Both the position numbers and the translations under genes were made by a program. From contig CANLTE010000004.1 of assembly GCA_947493885.1 (NCBI GenBank), forward strand, positions 1 to 64,000: a DNA stretch of 64,000 bases, in the 5' to 3' direction. Shown here one piece after another: positions 62,757 through 64,000 of the stretch (within the stretch, counting starts at the first letter, position 1; each line of letters begins with the position of its first letter). This DNA comes from an uncultured Maribacter sp. Lineage in GTDB: Bacteria; Bacteroidota; Bacteroidia; Flavobacteriales; Flavobacteriaceae. The notes beneath the pieces were generated by a model. It worked only from the letters and a program-made list of their open reading frames with translations. It did no database searches and had not been told where the DNA came from.

Positions 62757-62786
62757 TTGTAGTTATTAATTTATAAACTATTTTTG
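62757..62786 (+). promoter_or_regulatory. Bacteroidetes-type promoter upstream of rplS
   Basis: TTG-N19-TATTTTTG matches the TTG/TAnnTTTG consensus and spacing. Confidence 0.7.
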
Positions 62787-62854
62787 CACACTGTTAAAAT
62801 AACCTCTGGCGAAAATCGTGTATGTTGTTCTGATGTAACATTGAAAAAAATATT

Positions 62855-63205
62855 ATGGAATCATTAATTAAGTTCGTAGAAGAGGAGTTTGTAGCTAAAA
62901 AAGAATTTCCAAAGTTTTCTGCAGGTGACACTATCACAGTTTACTACGAAATTAAAGAGGGAGAAAAAACACGTACACAGTTCTTTAAAGGTGTAGTAAT
63001 TCAAAGAAGAGGTAGTGGTTCTACTGAAACTTTTACTATTCGTAAAATGTCTGGAACAGTAGGTGTTGAGCGTATTTTCCCCTTAAATATGCCAGCATTA
63101 CAAAAAATTGAAGTTAACAAAAAAGGTAAAGTACGTAGAGCACGTATATTCTACTTTAGAGGTTTAACTGGTAAAAAAGCGAGAATTAAAGAGATTAGAG
63201 GTTAA
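62855..63205 (+). CDS. rplS: 50S ribosomal protein L19
   Basis: FSAGDTITVYYEIKEGEKTRTQFFKGVVIQRRGSGSTETFTIRKMSGTVGVERIFPLNMPALQKIEV. Confidence 0.98.
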   Translation: MESLIKFVEEEFVAKKEFPKFSAGDTITVYYEIKEGEKTRTQFFKGVVIQRRGSGSTETFTIRKMSGTVGVERIFPLNMPALQKIEVNKKGKVRRARIFYFRGLTGKKARIKEIRG

Positions 63206-63232
63206 CGCTACAATCTTAAAGAAATACTTATT

Positions 63233-63267
63233 AAAGCATCGATTTTGAAAAATCGATGCTTTTTTTA
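63233..63267 (+). terminator. Rho-independent terminator after rplS
   Basis: AAAGCATCGATTTT-ga-AAAATCGATGCTTTTTTT. Confidence 0.93.
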
Positions 63268-63478
63268 TGAACAATTGTTAATAACTATTGTTAATACGTT
63301 GTTTATTCGTTTTTCTCAAATTTCTTTGTGCCAAAATATAAATTTGCTAAATTTAAAGTAAGATTTTGAGGAAATGTCAAGCATGATATAAATCAAAGTC
63401 CTTATAAAGTTAGCGTTCTTTATATTGTTGTTTAATCTATCGTTGCTTTAAAAAGCAATCATGAGATGAGTACGTATT

Positions 63479-63498
63479 TAAAAAGCTGTCGCTTTTTT
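63479..63498 (+). terminator. Short terminator-like hairpin in the ORF-free region
   Basis: aaaaagc-tgtc-gctttttt. Confidence 0.5.
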
Positions 63499-63702
63499 CT
63501 GATATGTATGAGTGTTGTTATAGTGTTTATTCGTAAACAATAACTAGAACAACGCCAAAGTAACAAAAAGGGAAAAGAGCATTTATTTGACTAAAAACCA
63601 AGTAATTACGAAAAAATTCCAAACGTAAGAATAGTATACAAAGGCAATCAAGGGTTGCGGTTTTGTTGTAAATACAAAATGTTAATTTGTACACTTTCTA
63701 AG

Positions 63703-63743
63703 AAAGCCATATCAATTGTACTTAGTACTGTGATATGGCTTTT
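63703..63743 (+). terminator. Terminator-like hairpin in the ORF-free region upstream of icd
   Basis: AAAGCCATATCA-attgtacttagtactg-TGATATGGCTTTT. Confidence 0.75.
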
Positions 63744-63803
63744 ATCGTTTAATTTATCACCCTTGTATTTCCCTTGATATTCGTCACCTATATCTTAAAA
63801 TCG

Positions 63804-63811
63804 TATATTTG
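63804..63811 (+). promoter_or_regulatory. -7-like box upstream of icd
   Basis: TATATTTG (TAnnTTTG); no well-spaced TTG seen. Confidence 0.45.
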
Positions 63812-63822
63812 CTCCGCTTTAA

Positions 63823-64000
<178 letters not shown>

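Overview
This is a 64 kb chromosomal window with Flavobacteriaceae/Bacteroidetes character: low GC, TAnnTTTG-type promoter boxes, a PorP/SprF protein, a T9SS sorting domain and Bacteroidetes DUF families. It is mostly housekeeping genes: glyA, clpB, smpB, pcm, miaA, coaE, fabI, recN, coaBC, an RNA polymerase omega subunit, bamD, dapA, ligA, prmC, ribD, dnaA, mltG, dapF, a DegP-like protease, GAPDH, trmD, rplS and the start of a monomeric icd. I found no tRNA or rRNA genes, CRISPR arrays, transposases or phage genes. The most distinctive region is 1-7.5 kb. It holds three tandem paralogous TPR-transmembrane-HisKA_3/HATPase sensor kinases, each preceded by the same TGTTTA-N-TTTTTTATACCTTG leader motif, followed by one LuxR-type response regulator. 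Other points worth a look: a 5'-nucleotidase split into two adjacent genes in reversed domain order; a DnaQ-like exonuclease/GIY-YIG fusion with a Cys cluster; a K+ channel with a C-terminal zinc ribbon; a beta-helix T9SS protein paired with an Fn3-like lipoprotein; several perfect hairpins that overlap stop codons; and a ~630 bp ORF-free but hairpin-rich region between rplS and icd that may encode an sRNA. All calls come from reading the sequence and supplied ORFs; no homology search was run.
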